Assembly (NCBI GenBank): GCA_947501565.1
Contig: CANMWJ010000024.1
Coordinates: 1 to 48,460 of the forward strand
Source: an uncultured Marinobacterium sp.
GTDB lineage: Bacteria; Pseudomonadota; Gammaproteobacteria; Pseudomonadales; Balneatricaceae
Length of the DNA: 48,460 bases
Direction of reading: 5' to 3'
Under the pieces are notes generated by a model that saw nothing but the letters and a program-made list of their open reading frames with translations, was not told where the DNA came from and did not search any database. Below are positions 8,586-16,021 of the stretch, piece after piece (positions within the stretch are counted from its first letter, which is position 1; every line of letters begins with the position of its first letter). Position numbers and translations under genes: made by a program.

Positions 8586-9578
8586 ATGCAACTGACCTTT
8601 CTGGGGACCTCATCAGGTACCCCAACGCGCACGCGTAATGTCAGTGGCGTCGCTCTCAGTATCGATGAGCGGCGCGACTGGTATCTGATCGACTGTGGTG
8701 AAGGTACACAGCATCAGATCCTGCGAACGCCCCTGTCGCTGCTGAGTTTACGTGCGATCCTGATCACCCATATGCACGGTGATCACTGTTATGGACTGCC
8801 AGGACTGCTGGCCTCGGCGGAACTCGCTGGCCGCACCGAACCGTTGACGCTTATCGGGCCTGCATCCCTGAAGCCTTACATCGAGGCGATGCAGCAACAC
8901 GCGGAGTTAGGGGCTGCCTATCCACTGCGCTTTGTGGCGGTCGAGGAGAACCCGCAGGTCTGGGATGACGAGGGCGTAGAGGTCAGTAGGATCGCGTTAT
9001 CACACCGTGTACCCAGTTATGCCTATCGGTTTAGCGAAACCCAGGTCGAGCGGCGTTTACATGTTGATAAACTCAGGGCGGAGAACATCCCGCAGGGGCC
9101 GCTCTGGCATCAGCTCCAGAGTGGCGAGACAGTAACGCTGCCGGATGGCCGTGTGCTGGAGGGGGACGATTACGCGTATCCAGCGCGGGAGGCGCGCGCA
9201 GTGATCGTGGCGGGTGACAATGATCGGCCCGATCTGCTGACAGAGGCCTGTGACGGGGTAGATCTGTTGGTACACGAAGCGACCTACACGGAGGAGGTAT
9301 CAGAGAAATTGGGGCCGGAGCCGCAACACAGCACCGCTGCGCGGGTGGCGCGCTTTGCCTGCGATGTGAACTTGCCGACGTTGATCCTGACCCACTTCAG
9401 TCCGCGTTATCAGGATGCAGGCAGGTCGAAAGGAAAAGATAAAAGACGTTTACCCTGCATTGAGGATCTGCGTGCGGAAGCACGGCAACACTATCAGGGG
9501 GAGTTGTACCTGGCGGCGGATCTGGAGCGTTACACGCTGAACCGCAAGCGGGAGATGAAACGGGAACAGCTGGGCTGA
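8586..9578 (+). CDS. rnz: Ribonuclease Z-like metallo-beta-lactamase nuclease
   Basis: A 330-residue protein of the RNase Z/ElaC family, which cleaves tRNA precursors just after the discriminator base or acts as an RNase BN-type nuclease. It begins MQLTFLGTSSGTPTRTRN and carries the zinc motif HMHGDH at residues 62-67 within THMHGDHCYGLPGLL. Downstream it has VHEATY and LILTHFSPRY, which supply further metal ligands. Length matches the family. It lies 36 bases after the AraC gene but is probably not functionally tied to it. A terminator-like hairpin overlaps its last codons. Confidence 0.92.
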   Translation: MQLTFLGTSSGTPTRTRNVSGVALSIDERRDWYLIDCGEGTQHQILRTPLSLLSLRAILITHMHGDHCYGLPGLLASAELAGRTEPLTLIGPASLKPYIEAMQQHAELGAAYPLRFVAVEENPQVWDDEGVEVSRIALSHRVPSYAYRFSETQVERRLHVDKLRAENIPQGPLWHQLQSGETVTLPDGRVLEGDDYAYPAREARAVIVAGDNDRPDLLTEACDGVDLLVHEATYTEEVSEKLGPEPQHSTAARVARFACDVNLPTLILTHFSPRYQDAGRSKGKDKRRLPCIEDLRAEARQHYQGELYLAADLERYTLNRKREMKREQLG

Positions 9579-9587
9579 TCCCGTTTT
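9558..9587 (+). terminator. Terminator overlapping the 3' end of rnz
   Basis: AAACGGGA at 9558-9565 pairs with TCCCGTTT at 9579-9586, followed by a short T run. It lies in the 26-base gap between the convergent rnz and hisC genes. Confidence 0.5.
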
Positions 9588-9604
9588 CAGCGTCGTGGAC
9601 TGGA

Positions 9605-10678
9605 TCAGTCCAGCGTCACGATTTCCGGGTGTTTCTTCAGGGTATCAACCAGCAGCTGCATCTCTTCCGGTGTACCGATGGTGATACGCAGGTAGTTGTC
9701 GATGCCCGGTTTGCTGAAGTGGCGCACCAGAATCTTGTTGGCACGCAGGAAACCCATCAGTTCTGCCGCTTCCACGTAGCGGTGGCTGGTGAAGAGGAAG
9801 TTGGTTTTCGATGGCACCGTTTTAAAGCCCATCTCTGCCAGTGCCTGTTCGGTCCACTCGCGGGTGTCGATGATCTTCTGCGTGGTGGCTTCGAAGTACT
9901 CCTGATCTTCGATTGCGGCAACGCTGGAGGCGATCGCCAGCATATCCAGTGGATAGGAGTTGAAGCTGTTCTTAACGCGCTCCAGACCAGCGATCAGATC
10001 TTCGTGACCAATTGCGTATCCTACGCGCATACCCGCCAGGGAGCGGGATTTGGAGAAGGTCTGAATCACCAGAACGTTATCGTACTTACGGGTCAGTTCG
10101 ATAGCGCTGTCCGCACCAAAATCGACGTAGGCTTCATCCACAACCACCAGTGATTCGGTATTACGCTGCAACAGGCCTTCGATCTCAGCCAGTGTCAGTG
10201 CTCGGCCGGTGGGTGCGTTCGGGTTGGCGAAGATAATGCCCGCATTCGGTTCGTTGTACTGATCCAGGTCGATACGGAAATCATCGGTCAGCGGGATCTG
10301 CTTGTATTCGATGTCGTACAGGTTGCAGTACACATCGTAGAAACTGTAGGTGGTTTCTGGCAGCAGCAACGGTGCTGGGTGGCGGAAAAATGCCATAAAG
10401 GTGAGCGCCAGCACTTCATCGGAACCGTTACCGACAAATACGTTGTTACGCTCCACCTTAAAATGGTCTGCCAGTGCCTGTTTCAGCGCGGAGGCATCCG
10501 GGTCGGAGTACAGACGCAGGCGGTCCATCGGAAAATTACGGATCGCCTCTTCCGCTTTTGGTGAAGGCGGATAAGGGTTTTCGTTGGTATTTAATTTAGT
10601 AATACCGGTTTCTTTGGGTTGTTCGCCGGGAACATAAGGTGTGAGGCGTGCAATCGCCTCGCTCCAGTATTTGCTCAT
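9605..10678 (-). CDS. hisC: Histidinol-phosphate aminotransferase
   Basis: A 357-residue PLP-dependent class I/II aminotransferase of histidine biosynthesis, converting imidazole acetol phosphate and glutamate to histidinol phosphate. Diagnostic elements are KLNTNENPYPPSP near residue 25, the PNAPTGR loop, VVVDEAYVDF with the PLP-ring Asp, and the Schiff-base lysine in TFSKSRSLAGMRVGYA. I chose the ATG of MSKYWSEAIARLTPYVPG because it gives the usual family length. The frame is open for a further 42 codons upstream and contains a 12-bp tandem repeat, so an extended product cannot be excluded. It stands apart from other his genes here, as is common in gammaproteobacteria carrying a second hisC. 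Confidence 0.93.
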   Translation of the reverse strand: MSKYWSEAIARLTPYVPGEQPKETGITKLNTNENPYPPSPKAEEAIRNFPMDRLRLYSDPDASALKQALADHFKVERNNVFVGNGSDEVLALTFMAFFRHPAPLLLPETTYSFYDVYCNLYDIEYKQIPLTDDFRIDLDQYNEPNAGIIFANPNAPTGRALTLAEIEGLLQRNTESLVVVDEAYVDFGADSAIELTRKYDNVLVIQTFSKSRSLAGMRVGYAIGHEDLIAGLERVKNSFNSYPLDMLAIASSVAAIEDQEYFEATTQKIIDTREWTEQALAEMGFKTVPSKTNFLFTSHRYVEAAELMGFLRANKILVRHFSKPGIDNYLRITIGTPEEMQLLVDTLKKHPEIVTLD

Positions 10679-10734
10679 GTCGATGCTCAGTAAAATGCGG
10701 TCGGATTTAGGAACCTTTCTCAGATTCCCTAGGG

Positions 10735-10782
10735 ACTGAAATAGGTCCTGAAGTCGGGCCTGAAATAGTGCCTGAATATGAG
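10735..10782. repeat. Four tandem 12-bp units upstream of hisC
   Basis: The hexamer CCTGAA (first copy ACTGAA) starts at 10735, 10747, 10759 and 10771, exactly every 12 bases, each followed by a 6-base variable segment. It lies 57-104 bases upstream of the chosen hisC start. It could be a row of protein-binding half-sites, or encode a 4-residue repeat (LFQA/RLQD/LFQS) if the long hisC frame is translated. Confidence 0.7.
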
Positions 10783-10863
10783 CCGGAGCATACCAGAGAC
10801 GCAACGATAAGTCCCTAAGGTTACCAATCGTCCCCTGATTCGCACGGCATACAACGTCAAAAG

Positions 10864-11079
10864 TTAACGACGGGATATTTCGCGCATTAATCCGCTGACG
10901 TCGAGCCCCTGAAGAGCGGCGAGTGAGTCGAGATCGTTATGGGTAACAGGTGGGAAGCGGGATGCTCTCTTTTTAGCTTCTTTCTTTTCAGCCACCATCT
11001 TTTCAAGTTGGGTTTCAACTAAGACGAGCTGCTCAAGGGTGAGAGGCATCAGTTTTTCACTGATTTTATCTTCAATCAT
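10864..11079 (-). CDS. Small hypothetical protein, 71 aa
   Basis: I do not recognise this protein. It is 71 residues, soluble and largely helical, with a Glu/Lys-rich central stretch (EKMVAEKKEAKKRASR) that could form a short coiled coil and a C-terminal tail LDVSGLMREISRR. The codon pattern is plausible and no longer frame competes on either strand. Against it, no ribosome-binding site is visible before either candidate start (the first ATG, or MPLTLEQ ten codons in). It is on the same strand as hisC and about 185 bases upstream of it. Confidence 0.45.
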   Translation of the reverse strand: MIEDKISEKLMPLTLEQLVLVETQLEKMVAEKKEAKKRASRFPPVTHNDLDSLAALQGLDVSGLMREISRR

Positions 11080-11482
11080 AATGTGCAGGAGTATTAACCT
11101 AGTATTGTTAGGGAATTCCGTACTCTCTTTACATTCTAGTCCTTTATTTTTCAGACACCGAAAGGCGGTAAAAATTTAATTGCGGTGCCTGCCTGTATTA
11201 CAGGATGACGCACTTTATCGCTATTTATCAGTAGATTGCAATATATGCCCGGTTAAAAGTGGCAGTCTTAGATGGAAATAACTGTTCCGGTCTTTGGTAT
11301 TTAAGAATAGCAGAGGAAATGGAGAGGGCGGGATTAATTAATGGACCAGCGGTTTAATTTTAGCGGTCGAAAAAGATCAGATCTTAACTGTATTTAATTT
11401 GAGCGTTGGTAAACAACGCTCAAATCCGAAAGGCCGTTTTTTTCTATACGACGCTTAAGCAAAAAGGTTTAACAGAAATACA
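11080..11482. other. AT-rich intergenic region, no gene seen
   Basis: This holds no supported gene. It contains the terminator-like inverted repeat at 11397-11425 downstream of the hemerythrin gene and a palindrome AAGATCAGATCTT just before it. The left part should contain the promoter of the small minus-strand gene ending at 10864. Confidence 0.5.
11397..11425 (-). terminator. Inverted repeat, probable terminator of the hemerythrin gene
   Basis: A perfect 12-bp stem (ATTTGAGCGTTG with its complement) surrounds a 5-base loop, about 60 bases past the hemerythrin stop codon. The tail on the minus strand is AT-rich but has no long T run, so it may be a weak terminator. Confidence 0.45.
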
Positions 11483-11902
11483 TTATTGTTGGGAAACGAA
11501 CATCGCCGTTACGGTATCCATGGTACTGATATGGTTAATCAGCCACGGTGCCGCCGTACCGTTCAGGTATTGCTCCAGCTGTTCCGGCGCCATACCCGCC
11601 TGCCAACCATTCAGGATCTCCTCCATCTCTGCCAGAACACGGTCGTGTTCACCTTTATGGCAGCCATACGCAGGAAAGCCGGTACGCTCCATCTCGGCTT
11701 CTTCGCGGGCAAAATGCTCCTTATCGTGGTTGTAGAGGGCGATCAATGTATCGGTAGCAGGTTGACGATCGGCCTCAGGGCTGGCGATCAACTCCTGCAG
11801 TTGCGCATGCAGCTTGTTGGTCAGCAGTGTCGCTTCACGGTGATCGTCGTTCATGAAGTCGAGCAGCACACTCGGGATCGACTCAAGCGGTAGATTCGTC
11901 AT
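11483..11902 (-). CDS. Hemerythrin-domain protein
   Basis: A 139-residue single-domain protein with the four-helix hemerythrin fold, which binds O2 (or NO) at a non-haem di-iron centre. Candidate iron ligands are H21, H59/H63, the Glu pair after HFAREE, H82, H86, H124 and D129, matching the family pattern HF-x2-EE ... H-x3-H ... H-x4-D. I place the start at the ATG of MTNLPLES because AGGGAG lies 7 bases upstream; the longer frame starting MFYRVREKK lacks that. A perfect FNR/Anr consensus site lies 69 bases upstream, suggesting induction at low oxygen. Roles in oxygen delivery or NO/oxidative protection are family inference. Confidence 0.9.
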   Translation of the reverse strand: MTNLPLESIPSVLLDFMNDDHREATLLTNKLHAQLQELIASPEADRQPATDTLIALYNHDKEHFAREEAEMERTGFPAYGCHKGEHDRVLAEMEEILNGWQAGMAPEQLEQYLNGTAAPWLINHISTMDTVTAMFVSQQ

Positions 11903-11970
11903 TTTTTTCTCCCTGACCCTGTAAAACAAAAAAGTTGGTCTAACCTTAGCGGATCAAAGTTTGGGAGCGT

Positions 11971-11984
11971 TTGATAAAAATCAA
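11971..11984. promoter_or_regulatory. FNR/Anr binding site upstream of hemerythrin gene
   Basis: TTGATAAAAATCAA is an exact match to the FNR/Anr consensus TTGAT-N4-ATCAA. Its centre (11977.5) would be at -41.5 for a start near 11936, where TAAGGT at 11943-11948 could act as -10. This is the class II activator layout. Confidence 0.7.
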
Positions 11985-12052
11985 GCGGACAGGGGGCTGG
12001 AGCGAGTAATAATCCGACGCTTGTGAGCCAATCAGAGCAGCAGTACGTAGGA

Positions 12053-12649
12053 TCAGAATCGGTATTTCACACCGAAGCCGAGTGAGTTAGAGGCGCCGTG
12101 TACACCATTGAACAAGCCAAAGGCTCCTGAGCGGTGGTGGCTGCGCAGAACGACGCTCCAGTGTTGCCAGGATTGTGGACGAAATTCCAATTCCAGCAGG
12201 ATGTAGGCAAGGAAGTCGTTGGCATCACTGTGGTTGGCGACTTCAAATGGTGGAACTTCGGTGGCGTAGGAGAGGCCCAGACCGATGGCAAAATCGGTAT
12301 TGAGGACATTGTCCCAGGGGAAGGGCAGCCAGCGCAGGGCGATCAGCGCGTTGAGCTCGCTGTGATTCTGGCCTTGGGTATGTTTGACGTACTGAATCTC
12401 TGATTCCAGTTGGTAGTCAGGGTGAGAGACGGGCAGTGTTTTGCTGAGTGCGATCGCTGTGAGTTGATAGTCGTGGTCGTAGTCTGCAGAACCGACCAGA
12501 ACATCCTCTATGTGATCTGGTGTCAGCACCGCCTGGTAGACGGTTATGGCCCACTCCTTGTTGTCGTTTGACGCTTGGCTGAGTGGGGTGATCAGGAGCA
12601 GTAGGATTAATACACCGTAATAGCTGATAGGGAGCAGAGGTCTGATCAT
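12053..12649 (-). CDS. Small outer-membrane beta-barrel, possibly lipid A deacylase (PagL)-like
   Basis: A 198-residue exported protein. Residues 1-26 form a signal peptide (hydrophobic ISYYGVLILLLLITPLSQA). The rest alternates polar and hydrophobic residues as in a transmembrane barrel and ends in KYRF, with the terminal Phe recognised by the BAM machinery. A conserved-looking segment VVLRSHHRSGAFGLFNG near residue 165 resembles the His-x-Ser active-site region of acyloxyacyl hydrolase/PagL-type lipid A 3-O-deacylases. The barrel location is well supported; enzyme activity is only suggested. It stands alone on the minus strand between the hemerythrin and diguanylate cyclase genes. Confidence 0.75.
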   Translation of the reverse strand: MIRPLLPISYYGVLILLLLITPLSQASNDNKEWAITVYQAVLTPDHIEDVLVGSADYDHDYQLTAIALSKTLPVSHPDYQLESEIQYVKHTQGQNHSELNALIALRWLPFPWDNVLNTDFAIGLGLSYATEVPPFEVANHSDANDFLAYILLELEFRPQSWQHWSVVLRSHHRSGAFGLFNGVHGASNSLGFGVKYRF

Positions 12650-12853
12650 CGTCTGTGCCTGTTTAACGCTGGTGGTGATGCGCCGACACGGCGGCGTTTA
12701 TATCTAAGATAGATCATCATGCTGGTAACTGCGGTGTGATGGCACTAAATCTGATGGTAAGAAAGCACTGCTAGACTGATGGATAAAGGTAATTAGTACG
12801 GGAAAGAGATTGCGGGAAGTTAACCTCTGCAAAGCTCCTTTCCCGGTGGTAAA

Positions 12854-12888
12854 CACCACGAAAGCGCACAAGCGAAGCGTTCGTGGTG
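12854..12888 (+). promoter_or_regulatory. Long hairpin in the leader of the diguanylate cyclase gene
   Basis: CACCACGAA at 12854-12862 pairs perfectly with TTCGTGGTG at 12880-12888, with a smaller CGC/GCG stem inside. It ends 18 bases before the TTG start codon, close enough to affect ribosome access. It does not resemble a GEMM c-di-GMP riboswitch. Confidence 0.5.
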
Positions 12889-12906
12889 GCGTGAGGACAG
12901 GTTTTT

Positions 12907-13647
12907 TTGAACAGCCATCGTTTTCTTAAACAGCGTCGATTGTGGTTGGAACTGCTGTTTTGTAGTCCGCTCTTTTTTGTAATCGTACTGCTGAACATCG
13001 AGTTTAATATCTCGGATCGTCTTTATAGCTATCTGCAGCAATACGATGCGCTGCATCTTGCCGAGATACTGCTCAGCCTGGGATTTATCCTGCCGGTCTA
13101 TCTGTTTGTGTTCGCGTTGCGACGTAAACGGGAGATTGAGATGCTGGTTTCTCAGGCGGGAACAGACTCTCTGACCGGGGCACTTAACCGCCGTCGGGCG
13201 CTGGAGATACTGACCAATGAGGTGCGACGTTCCCATCGCTCGGGCACGCCACTGTCGTTGATCCTGTTCGATATCGATCATTTTAAGAACATTAACGATA
13301 CCTATGGCCATCCCGCAGGCGATAAGGTGTTGCAGCTGATGGTGCGCAACGTCGGTAATTTGGTACGCAGCTACGACTATCTCGCGCGTGTTGGTGGCGA
13401 GGAGTTTATGGTGATCGTCACGGAATCGGACGGTAATTGTGCAGTCGATGTTGCAGAACGTTTGCGGCTTCAGGTCGAGTCGGATAGCTTCGGCCTGAAT
13501 CGCACTGTAACGGCCAGCTTTGGTGTATCGCAGTTACGTAAGGGCGAAAGTTATTCCGACCTGCTACACAGGACGGATGAGCGCTTATACTGGGCGAAGA
13601 ATGAGGGGCGTAACCGGGTTATCGGGCCGGAGCGTGGAAAAAGCTGA
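12907..13647 (+). CDS. Membrane diguanylate cyclase (GGEEF, with I-site)
   Basis: A 246-residue protein with two membrane spans (about 13-32 and 51-71), a short linker and a complete GGDEF domain (about 80-245). The active site is GGEEF at 163-167, and the allosteric inhibition motif RSYD lies at 154-157 at the normal spacing, so it should make c-di-GMP from two GTP with product feedback. The DSLTGALNRRRALE element and FDIDHFKNINDTYGH metal/GTP-binding stretch are canonical. Translation appears to start at TTG, preceded by GAGGACAGG. The small periplasmic loop offers little room for a sensor. A strong hairpin lies in the leader. Confidence 0.9.
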   Translation: MNSHRFLKQRRLWLELLFCSPLFFVIVLLNIEFNISDRLYSYLQQYDALHLAEILLSLGFILPVYLFVFALRRKREIEMLVSQAGTDSLTGALNRRRALEILTNEVRRSHRSGTPLSLILFDIDHFKNINDTYGHPAGDKVLQLMVRNVGNLVRSYDYLARVGGEEFMVIVTESDGNCAVDVAERLRLQVESDSFGLNRTVTASFGVSQLRKGESYSDLLHRTDERLYWAKNEGRNRVIGPERGKS

Positions 13648-13751
13648 TCCCAGCTCTGCGTTAACGGCCTGAATCGTGGCGTTTCTGCAACTAAAGTCCA
13701 GTAAAAGCTATGGAATTCCGCCCCTTAAACGGATGATTTTCTTCTCGTTTC

Positions 13752-13780
13752 GTCACATTTGGTTCATTTTCGTGTAAAAT
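13752..13780 (+). promoter_or_regulatory. Probable sigma-70 promoter of the aspartate kinase gene
   Basis: GTCACA at 13752-13757 and TAAAAT at 13775-13780 are separated by 17 bases. A start near 13787 would give a leader of about 130 bases. Confidence 0.5.
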
Positions 13781-13805
13781 ACGCCGCCAAATTTCCCAAG
13801 TCATA

Positions 13806-13902
13806 TCGCAGGTTCTTTATCACCCTCTGGTCTCCGGCAGTGGAGCTCTGATTACAGGGTGGTGTTGATCCGCAGCGATGCCTAAACAGGCGCTGGTAAA
13901 GA
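13806..13902 (+). promoter_or_regulatory. Structured 5' leader of the aspartate kinase gene
   Basis: Two hairpins can form: CACCCT...AGGGTG enclosing CTCC-GGCAGT-GGAG (about 13820-13863), and AGCG-AT-GCCT-AAAC-AGGC-GCT (about 13874-13896). The second lies near the ribosome-binding site GTAGG. The sequence does not match the lysine riboswitch as I know it. Attenuation or translational control is possible but unproven. Confidence 0.35.
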
Positions 13903-13918
13903 GAAAATCGTAGGTACC

Positions 13919-15346
13919 ATGCATACAGTCGAGAAGATCGGCGGCACGTCCATGAGCCGCTTTCAGGAATTGATGGACACCATCCTCATCGGTAACCGTA
14001 GTGAAGATGATCTGTACAACCGAATTTTTGTGGTGTCTGCCTACGGTGGTATTACCAACCAGCTGCTGGAGCACAAGAAAACCGGCGAGCCAGGTGTTTA
14101 CGCACGTTTCGCAAACGCAGAGAGCGAAGAGGCTTGGGTTGAGGCACTGAATAAGCTGCAGGTTAATATGCAGGAGATCAACAGCGAGCTGTTTGCCGAC
14201 AGCGAATATGAGCTGACCTCTGCTAACAACTTCGTCGCGGATCGTCTGAATGATGTACGTGATTGCATGAAGAGTCTGCACCACCTCTGTTCCTACGGTC
14301 ACTTCCAGCTGGAAGAACACCTGATGAAGGTGCGTGAGATGCTGGCCTCCATTGGCGAAGCTCACAGTGCGTTCAACTCTGTGCTGGCGCTGCGTAAAGC
14401 GGGCGTAAACGCACGTTTCGTTGACCTGACCGGCTGGCACATGCCAACCCCGCTGCCATTCGAAGAGATGGTGGCGAAGCAGTTCGAAGGTATCGAGTTC
14501 GATAAAGAACTGGTGATCGCAACCGGTTACACCCACTGTGAAGAGGGTCTGATGACCACCTTCGACCGTGGCTACAGCGAGATGACTTTCAGCGCGATTG
14601 CTACTGTAACGGGCGCCAACGAAGCGATCATCCACAAAGAGTACCACCTGAGCTCGGCTGACCCGATGCTGGTAGGTCCTGACAATGTAGTGACTATCGG
14701 CCGCACCAACTACGACGTGGCGGATCAGTTGTCTAACCTGGGTATGGAAGCGATCCACCCGAAAGCGGCGAAAGGTCTGCGTCGTTGCGGTGTTCAGCTG
14801 CGAGTTAAGAACGCATTCCAGCCGGAAGACGAAGGTACCCTGATCAGCCAGGATTACCGCAGCGAGAAACCACGTGTTGAGATCATTGCCGGTCGTAAGG
14901 ATGTTTTCGGTATCGAGATCTTCGACCAGGAGATGCTGGGCGATGCGGGTTATGACATCGAGATCTCTACGCTGCTGCGTCAGTTGAAACTCTACGTAGT
15001 GAACAAAGATGCCGATGCAAACAGTATCACTTACTACGTAGCCGGTTCACTGAAGATGGTTAACCGTGCAACCCGACTGATCGAAGATAAGTACCCAGAA
15101 GGTGCCGTTCAGCTGCACAATCTGGCGATCGTGTCTGCGATTGGTTCACACATGAAAGTGAAAGGTATTCTGGCACGCACCGTAACCGCGCTGGCGGAAG
15201 CGGGTATCAGTGTACAGGCGCTGCACCAGTCTATTCGTCAGGTAGAGATGCAGTGCATCGTAAACGAAGAAGACTACGATCAGGCGATCATCGCGCTGCA
15301 TCAGGCGTTGATTGAAAACGGCAACAGCGTAGAAACTGCTGCTTAA
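13919..15346 (+). CDS. Aspartate kinase, ectoine-cluster type (Ask_Ect-like)
   Basis: This 475-residue enzyme phosphorylates L-aspartate to 4-phospho-aspartate, the first step to lysine, threonine, methionine and ectoine. It starts MHTVEKIGGTSMS, the aspartokinase nucleotide-binding element in the form seen in the specialised kinase of ectoine gene clusters. Two ACT-type regulatory segments lie at the C-terminus (about 330-465; AIVSAIGSHMKVKGILARTVTALAEAGIS). Unlike the usual arrangement no ectABC genes adjoin it; neighbours are a diguanylate cyclase and phasins. It is expressed singly, between its own promoter with structured leader and a strong terminator. A role in osmoadaptation is inferred from the subfamily. 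Confidence 0.88.
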   Translation: MHTVEKIGGTSMSRFQELMDTILIGNRSEDDLYNRIFVVSAYGGITNQLLEHKKTGEPGVYARFANAESEEAWVEALNKLQVNMQEINSELFADSEYELTSANNFVADRLNDVRDCMKSLHHLCSYGHFQLEEHLMKVREMLASIGEAHSAFNSVLALRKAGVNARFVDLTGWHMPTPLPFEEMVAKQFEGIEFDKELVIATGYTHCEEGLMTTFDRGYSEMTFSAIATVTGANEAIIHKEYHLSSADPMLVGPDNVVTIGRTNYDVADQLSNLGMEAIHPKAAKGLRRCGVQLRVKNAFQPEDEGTLISQDYRSEKPRVEIIAGRKDVFGIEIFDQEMLGDAGYDIEISTLLRQLKLYVVNKDADANSITYYVAGSLKMVNRATRLIEDKYPEGAVQLHNLAIVSAIGSHMKVKGILARTVTALAEAGISVQALHQSIRQVEMQCIVNEEDYDQAIIALHQALIENGNSVETAA

Positions 15347-15363
15347 TCTGATACGTTTCCAAT

Positions 15364-15402
15364 AAAAAACCGGCAGATCCCGCGAGGGCTGCCGGTTTTT
15401 TT
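15364..15402. terminator. Strong terminator after the aspartate kinase gene
   Basis: AAAAAACCGGCAG pairs with CTGCCGGTTTTTTT around an 11-base loop. It lies 18 bases past the stop codon and could work in both directions. Confidence 0.85.
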
Positions 15403-15445
15403 GTGCCTGATTCTCAGGGAGAGGAGGTTCCTTCGGTGCAGAGAT

Positions 15446-15477
15446 GTTGGGAGTCGTTTCGCTCGTCGCCAACCTAC
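15446..15477 (-). repeat. Intergenic palindromic repeat, inverted copy
   Basis: This begins GTTGGGAGTCG and ends CGCCAACCTAC, the reverse complement of the 91-124 type. It faces the copy at 15493-15526, so the pair could fold into a long hairpin. Confidence 0.7.
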
Positions 15478-15492
15478 GCTGCGATCAACATC

Positions 15493-15526
15493 GCAGGTTG
15501 GGACGTGCGTCAGCGACTCCCAACAA
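15493..15526 (+). repeat. Intergenic palindromic repeat, direct copy
   Basis: GCAGGTTGGGAC at the left and GCGACTCCCAACAA at the right match the ends of the other copies. It forms an inverted pair with 15446-15477. Confidence 0.7.
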
Positions 15527-15556
15527 TAATCCATACTCTGCAACAAAGTTACAGAC

Positions 15557-15589
15557 AAAAGAAAACCCCGGCGACCGGAGTCGGCGGGG
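15557..15589 (-). terminator. Terminator of the first phasin gene
   Basis: On the minus strand, CCCCGCCGACTCCGGTCGCCGGGG forms a GC-rich stem-loop (arms at 15566-15589) followed by TTTTCTTTT. The second phasin gene ends with a nearly identical element at 16204-16236. Confidence 0.8.
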
Positions 15590-15629
15590 TCTTTCTGACT
15601 GACCGAAGGTCAGCGAGTAGCGAACCTGA

Positions 15630-15935
15630 TTACTTGGACAGGTTAGATACTTCAGCCAGAGCTGCTTCGCGAGCTTCGTTCGCGATAGAAGTGAACGCTT
15701 CGCCCTGTGCTTTCAGCAGTTCGAATAGCGCCTGATTTGCAGCCATGTTGAACTGCAGTACGTCTTCAGGGGATTTCAGTTCTTTAGCTTTTTCAGCTTC
15801 AGTTTTGAAGAAGTTAGTCAGCTCTTCGCCAGACTTCTGCTGCTGAGCAACAGACTTGGAGATAGCTTCAGCCTGGATAGACATCAGGGATTTAACAGCT
15901 TCGAAAGGCTTCTGGAAGTCAACGTTGTTAGTCAT
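15630..15935 (-). CDS. Phasin family protein (PHA granule-associated), copy 1
   Basis: A 101-residue, almost all-helical, Ala/Glu/Lys-rich protein of the phasin_2 type. These coat polyhydroxyalkanoate granules and set their size and number. The start at MTNNVDFQKPFEAVKSL is fixed by GGAGA 8 bases upstream. It has the same length as the protein encoded at 16262-16567 and agrees with it at about 80 of 101 positions by eye, so the two are recent paralogues, each with its own promoter and terminator. The promoter lies between two palindromes of the TTGTGC/GCACAA type. No PHA synthase gene is in the window. Growth-phase or PHA-responsive control is inferred. Confidence 0.9.
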   Translation of the reverse strand: MTNNVDFQKPFEAVKSLMSIQAEAISKSVAQQQKSGEELTNFFKTEAEKAKELKSPEDVLQFNMAANQALFELLKAQGEAFTSIANEAREAALAEVSNLSK

Positions 15936-15958
15936 GGTGTAATCTCCGATAAAGTTGT

Positions 15959-15974
15959 TTGCTGCGGTGCACAA
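15959..15974. promoter_or_regulatory. Proximal phasin operator, copy 1
   Basis: TTGCTGCGGTGCACAA lies in the leader just downstream of the likely start site (about 15982). It agrees with the site at 16587-16602 (TTGTTGCGATGCACAA), which is in the same place relative to the second phasin gene. Confidence 0.6.
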
Positions 15975-15988
15975 TTCAGTATGTGGCC

Positions 15989-16017
15989 ATATTAATGGCT
16001 AAAACTTAATCAGTCAA
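15989..16017 (-). promoter_or_regulatory. Promoter of phasin copy 1
   Basis: On the minus strand TTGACT (16012-16017) and TAATAT (15989-15994) are separated by exactly 17 bases, close to the sigma-70 consensus. It is bracketed by palindromes at 15959-15974 and 16022-16042. Confidence 0.8.
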
Positions 16018-16021
16018 CAGG

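Noticed and set aside
13806-13918. Lysine riboswitch ahead of the aspartate kinase gene
   Set aside because: The conserved core of the lysine riboswitch, as I know it, is not recognisable and the leader is too short.
13820-14758. Minus-strand frame of 312 codons over the aspartate kinase gene
   Set aside because: It is antisense to a conserved enzyme gene, His/Gln/Val-rich as mirror frames are, and has no ribosome-binding site.
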